From Promethearchaeota archaeon (GTDB lineage: Archaea; Asgardarchaeota; Thorarchaeia; Thorarchaeales; Thorarchaeaceae), in NCBI GenBank assembly GCA_014728035.1, contig WJMJ01000101.1, positions 57,358 to 121,357 of the forward strand: a stretch of 64,000 bases of DNA, written 5' to 3'. Positions 61,557 to 64,000 of this stretch are shown here, one piece after another. The notes beneath the pieces are model-generated. The model did no database searches. It saw only the letters and a list, made by a program, of their open reading frames with translations, and was not told the DNA's origin. Made by a program: the position numbers and the translations under genes. Each line of letters starts with the position of its first letter. The stretch's first letter is position 1.

Positions 61557-62012
61557 TCACGACATCATGATGGTAGGTTGTTTCAGTTTGATGAGATCAT
61601 CCATGATTTTGTTCAAGATATGGATATTATAAGTGGTATTTGGTTCGAATTTAATAAATTTGGCTTTCCCGTGTTCAAAGAGTATCTCCACGAGCATCTC
61701 ATTTACTTGCATGGTTGCCGAACTTTCCATCAGACACACAATTTTGGAGTCAAATCCACCAATCTTGAGATGATTGTTTTCCTCTCCGGTGGCTCTTTTG
61801 AGTATATCCTCATATCCTTGTGGTCGGTCGAAATCTTTGGCTTCTGTGTCTAGAAACCTGATGCATGCCTTATAAAGAGAAATCCCATTGGCGTTTTCTT
61901 CTATCCATCTATCTATACGGCTTTCTGTGTTTAACCCCACGGTAGAATTCATACCAGTAAACATACCAATGGAATTAAGAGCCTTGATCATATTATATCC
62001 GTCTACTACCAT
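61557..62012 (-). CDS. Hypothetical protein (151 aa)
   Basis: ATG 62012 is preferred because GAGGGTG is just upstream. Longer frames to 62027 and TTG 62099 run into a GC-rich region and may be fusion artefacts. It is an alpha/beta protein with VVDGYNMIKALNS at the start, resembling neither a known enzyme nor a regulator. It lies at the border between AT-rich and GC-rich DNA. The function is unknown. Confidence 0.55.
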   Translation of the reverse strand: MVVDGYNMIKALNSIGMFTGMNSTVGLNTESRIDRWIEENANGISLYKACIRFLDTEAKDFDRPQGYEDILKRATGEENNHLKIGGFDSKIVCLMESSATMQVNEMLVEILFEHGKAKFIKFEPNTTYNIHILNKIMDDLIKLKQPTIMMS

Positions 62013-62095
62013 AATATTCACCCTCATTATTCGTTGTTCCGCCACCCAATCCGGCACAGGTGCCGAACCAAACGGTGGAGTATATTCGCTACCGC

Positions 62096-62518
62096 TCAAT
62101 GCTCATCTCCGTCGTTGGCAGGCATGATTTCCAAGTCCTCGATATTCCACGAATAGAAACCGTCAAGTTGACGATCTAGGCGTACACCACCTTCGATGTC
62201 ATCGTAGACACGCTCAATCTTGGCAGTCTTACTCTTATCGCCAGGTTCGCCGTGACGGATCATACAGGTCTCGTCCTTGAGTCGAACCGTCCTGCCAACA
62301 AGGCGTCGGAGTTTACAATTCATTCCGCACATATCCTCTTCCCGTGCCTTGTATGCGCCGTTCGACCACGCGACTTTGCACAAAGACCGAATGCGCCTTA
62401 CCAAAGCGTCATCATCAATGTCGATTGTCTCCGCAACCCCATCGTCCTGCCACCACCGATAAAATGCAGAACAAGACGGTTGAGACGTACTGCCAATTCC
62501 GCTTCGCTCCATTGTCAT
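62096..62518 (-). CDS. Hypothetical protein in GC-rich patch (140 aa)
   Basis: ATG 62518 is chosen because GGAGGTGAGCGG sits upstream. Upstream frames to 62629 lack such support. It has AFYRWWQDDGVAETI, a Cys pair (MCGMNC) and a beta-rich end. GC content and codon choice differ from the surrounding AT-rich genes, suggesting transfer. It may be a small phage protein. No family is recognised. Confidence 0.6.
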   Translation of the reverse strand: MTMERSGIGSTSQPSCSAFYRWWQDDGVAETIDIDDDALVRRIRSLCKVAWSNGAYKAREEDMCGMNCKLRRLVGRTVRLKDETCMIRHGEPGDKSKTAKIERVYDDIEGGVRLDRQLDGFYSWNIEDLEIMPANDGDEH

Positions 62519-62522
62519 CCGC

Positions 62523-62792
62523 TCACCTCCACGGGTTATCCTCTGCGCGTTCATACGTCTGCTCGAAGATGTCGGGCTTGCACGGGTAGTATTCACCTGC
62601 GACACCTTTGATGACGAAATCACCCTCACTGACTATGTGGTCGCCCTTCAGTGTCGTGATGATGAACGCTTTGCTACCCATCGGCCCCGGCTTCCACGGG
62701 ACATCTCCCATCGCCATGATTTCATCCCACGACTGTTTTGTGCCTTGCCACTGCACGGCTTCGATCACTACGGGCTTCTTGCGGTACTTCAT
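62523..62792 (-). CDS. Common phage protein with KPVVIEAVQW motif (89 aa)
   Basis: ATG 62792 with CAAGGAGACGGC upstream. MKYRKKPVVIEAVQW (1-15), GDFVIKGVAGEYYPC and KPDIFEQTYE are the hallmarks of a small protein found in many phages and prophages, whose function is unknown. It lies in the GC-rich patch and is probably acquired. Identification of the family is confident; its role is not known. Confidence 0.8.
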   Translation of the reverse strand: MKYRKKPVVIEAVQWQGTKQSWDEIMAMGDVPWKPGPMGSKAFIITTLKGDHIVSEGDFVIKGVAGEYYPCKPDIFEQTYERAEDNPWR

Positions 62793-62878
62793 GCCGTCTC
62801 CTTGCGAAACACCCGAACGTCGTACAGGCAATCTCGCACACCTGCTTCTTGACGTGCGCTTAATGCAACGTACCCTCA

Positions 62879-63124
62879 TTATTCTACCAACGTTGTATTG
62901 TCAACCCATCTACCATCTGATTTATTGATTTTGCTTGATATTATCCACCATGGTATATCAATATCATAACGTGGTTTTGCCAATACCATACGTGAATTTG
63001 GATTACGACCTTTGTATCGTTTTGTTGCCTCACGTTTTGCGTTAGTCGGTGTTGTGGCCTTGCACGGTTCCCACTGCCCATATTTACCATTACGCTCAAT
63101 AGTCATATAATATTGTGTATTCAT
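62879..63124 (-). CDS. Small hypothetical protein (81 aa)
   Basis: ATG 63124. It is a basic, short beta-rich protein with a PTNAKREATKRYKGRNPNS segment. Its G+C content returns to the low level of the genome, marking the end of the GC-rich patch. No family is recognised. Confidence 0.55.
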   Translation of the reverse strand: MNTQYYMTIERNGKYGQWEPCKATTPTNAKREATKRYKGRNPNSRMVLAKPRYDIDIPWWIISSKINKSDGRWVDNTTLVE

Positions 63125-63129
63125 AAGTG

Positions 63130-63915
63130 TTAGCTGCTTAATGCAACGTATTGATATTCAGGGTGTATATCACCACCCCGTCTTATCATGTTTATGAGAT
63201 ATCCATTTGATGACAATTCTAGCATCATACCATGATTTATGGACCAGCTATAGGCTGTGCGTTTGCAGGGGAATAGGTTGGGAGCACCACCACCACTGAT
63301 GAAATAATGATTCCCATTGATTGCTTTGTGAGCAAATAAATGGGCGTGGCCGAAAAATGTAAGATCAGCCATGTGTAGTACAGTTGCCCCCTTATCATCA
63401 ACCATCTTCTTGATAATGTTGGGGTTGGCCTCTAGATTGTCATCGAATAATTGTTTTATTGGTGCATGAGTAAATACACATGTTTTTAGAGTAGTGTCTA
63501 ATTCTTGTTTCAGCCAATCAATCTGATTGGATTTAAAACCATAACCAAAACGCCACGTATTACGAACAATAATTATCTTCCAATGTTTCATTTCGATTGA
63601 CAGGTCCCAATCACCAAAATAATGCGCAAAATGACGAGGCCCAAATAACCTGTCATCATGGTTGCCAATTACATGTAACGATAGGATGTCAAATGTGTTC
63701 AACTTCTCCACATAACTTGCATATTCTCCACTTAGGGACCAATCTGTAAAATCACCACCATTGACAATCACATCGGGCTTATGGATAGATGCCATCTCTG
63801 ACAACATTTCTGGCCAGATATGTCCTGATACTGGTCTGGTATCAGATAACACCCCGATTTTTATTTTGTCGGAGTCAACAACTTCTAATGCAGACTTCGT
63901 AAAATTGTTGAGCAA
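63130..63915 (-). CDS. Metallophosphoesterase-like protein with altered first motif (261 aa)
   Basis: TTG 63915 is the likely start (AAGGATGATCGC upstream). Motif II is NGGDFTD (52-58), motif III GNHDD (84-88), then FTHAP and FFGHAH, all typical of calcineurin-like phosphoesterases. Motif I reads LSDTRP (23-28), so the usual D-x-H is D-x-R and the His is missing. Activity could be altered, or the enzyme could use one metal site. The substrate is unknown. It is close to the window edge. Confidence 0.78.
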   Translation of the reverse strand: MLNNFTKSALEVVDSDKIKIGVLSDTRPVSGHIWPEMLSEMASIHKPDVIVNGGDFTDWSLSGEYASYVEKLNTFDILSLHVIGNHDDRLFGPRHFAHYFGDWDLSIEMKHWKIIIVRNTWRFGYGFKSNQIDWLKQELDTTLKTCVFTHAPIKQLFDDNLEANPNIIKKMVDDKGATVLHMADLTFFGHAHLFAHKAINGNHYFISGGGAPNLFPCKRTAYSWSINHGMMLELSSNGYLINMIRRGGDIHPEYQYVALSS

Positions 63916-63925
63916 GCGATCATCC

Positions 63926-64000
63926 TTATTGCCTAATAATAGCAGCTACTTTTGTATATTTTTGATATGCCTGTGTGGCCATCTTTTTAATGTCTGTGTC
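63926..64000 (-). CDS. C-terminal fragment of a gene cut by the window edge
   Basis: An open frame enters from the right edge and ends at TAA 63926-63928. The visible 24 residues are basic and helical (KKMATQAYQKYTKVAAIIRQ). The next gene starts 10 bases downstream, so this is probably the 3' end of an upstream member of the same operon. Nothing more can be said. Confidence 0.45.
   Translation of the reverse strand, partial: DTDIKKMATQAYQKYTKVAAIIRQ

Noticed and set aside
1..64000. tRNA genes, integrase, transposase or insertion sequence
   Set aside because: No cloverleaf-like segment was noticed in the few gaps, and no recombinase or transposase motif occurs in any frame.

Overview
The window reads as one stretch of a large, AT-rich tailed-phage (Caudoviricetes) genome. 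Genes are small and tightly packed, often with ATGA-type stop/start overlaps. Strand switches occur between blocks. There is a long run of tail, baseplate and fibre genes, including a P2 gpI-like tail domain that suggests a contractile tail. No ribosomal RNA, tRNA, integrase, transposase, capsid, terminase or DNA polymerase gene was found here, so phage identity rests on the tail module, gene architecture and typical phage accessory families. The host cannot be named from the sequence.

Layout. (1) 1-720: a tiny Cys-rich ORF, three small hairpins, then an array of six 29-base-class repeats with a period near 61 bases. The geometry and repeat form resemble a degenerate type I-E CRISPR array, with no cas genes in the window. 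(2) 0.7-3.6 kb: small hypothetical genes and a nucleotidyltransferase-like gene. (3) 3.6-12.2 kb: first glycan cassette, with a GT9-like protein, a glycosyltransferase-sulfotransferase fusion, two paralogous GT-A proteins, a beta-1,4-galactosyltransferase-like (GT7) protein, a capsule/Kdo-transferase-like protein, a further GT-A protein, a short GT9 and a separate sulfotransferase-like protein. (4) 12.3-14.9 kb: an acidic protein, the RarA/MgsA clamp-loader-like ATPase and small genes. (5) 15-40 kb: tail, baseplate and fibre module with Ser-tract proteins, collagen-like repeats, LamG and propeller-like domains, interleaved with an adenosine deaminase, a C2H2 zinc finger, a nucleotidyltransferase and a four-HTH protein. 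(6) 40-46 kb: membrane-anchored coiled-coil protein plus CheY-like receiver, XPD/DinG-type helicase, XRE regulator, degenerate peptide deformylase with a zinc ribbon, and a papain-like protease. (7) 46.3-52.3 kb: second glycan cassette (GT9, GT4, GT-A, methyltransferase-GT8 fusion, GT90-like, sulfotransferase). (8) 52.3-57.9 kb: cold-shock protein, two more giant Ser-tract proteins and another GT2-like gene. (9) 57.9-64 kb: minus-strand block of small regulators and enzymes (M28 peptidase, NrdR-type and DksA-type zinc ribbons, metallophosphoesterase), including two GC-rich patches that look recently acquired, one of them with a frameshifted gene.

Main hypothesis. Four very Ser-rich virion-type proteins are encoded in the same window as about fifteen glycosyltransferase or sulfotransferase genes, and the largest Ser tracts abut the second cassette. 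I infer that the phage may O-glycosylate, and possibly sulfate, its own tail or fibre stalks. This would be formally similar to bacterial serine-rich-repeat adhesins with their dedicated glycosyltransferases. The alternative is that the cassettes remodel host surface polysaccharide. The sequence does not decide between these.
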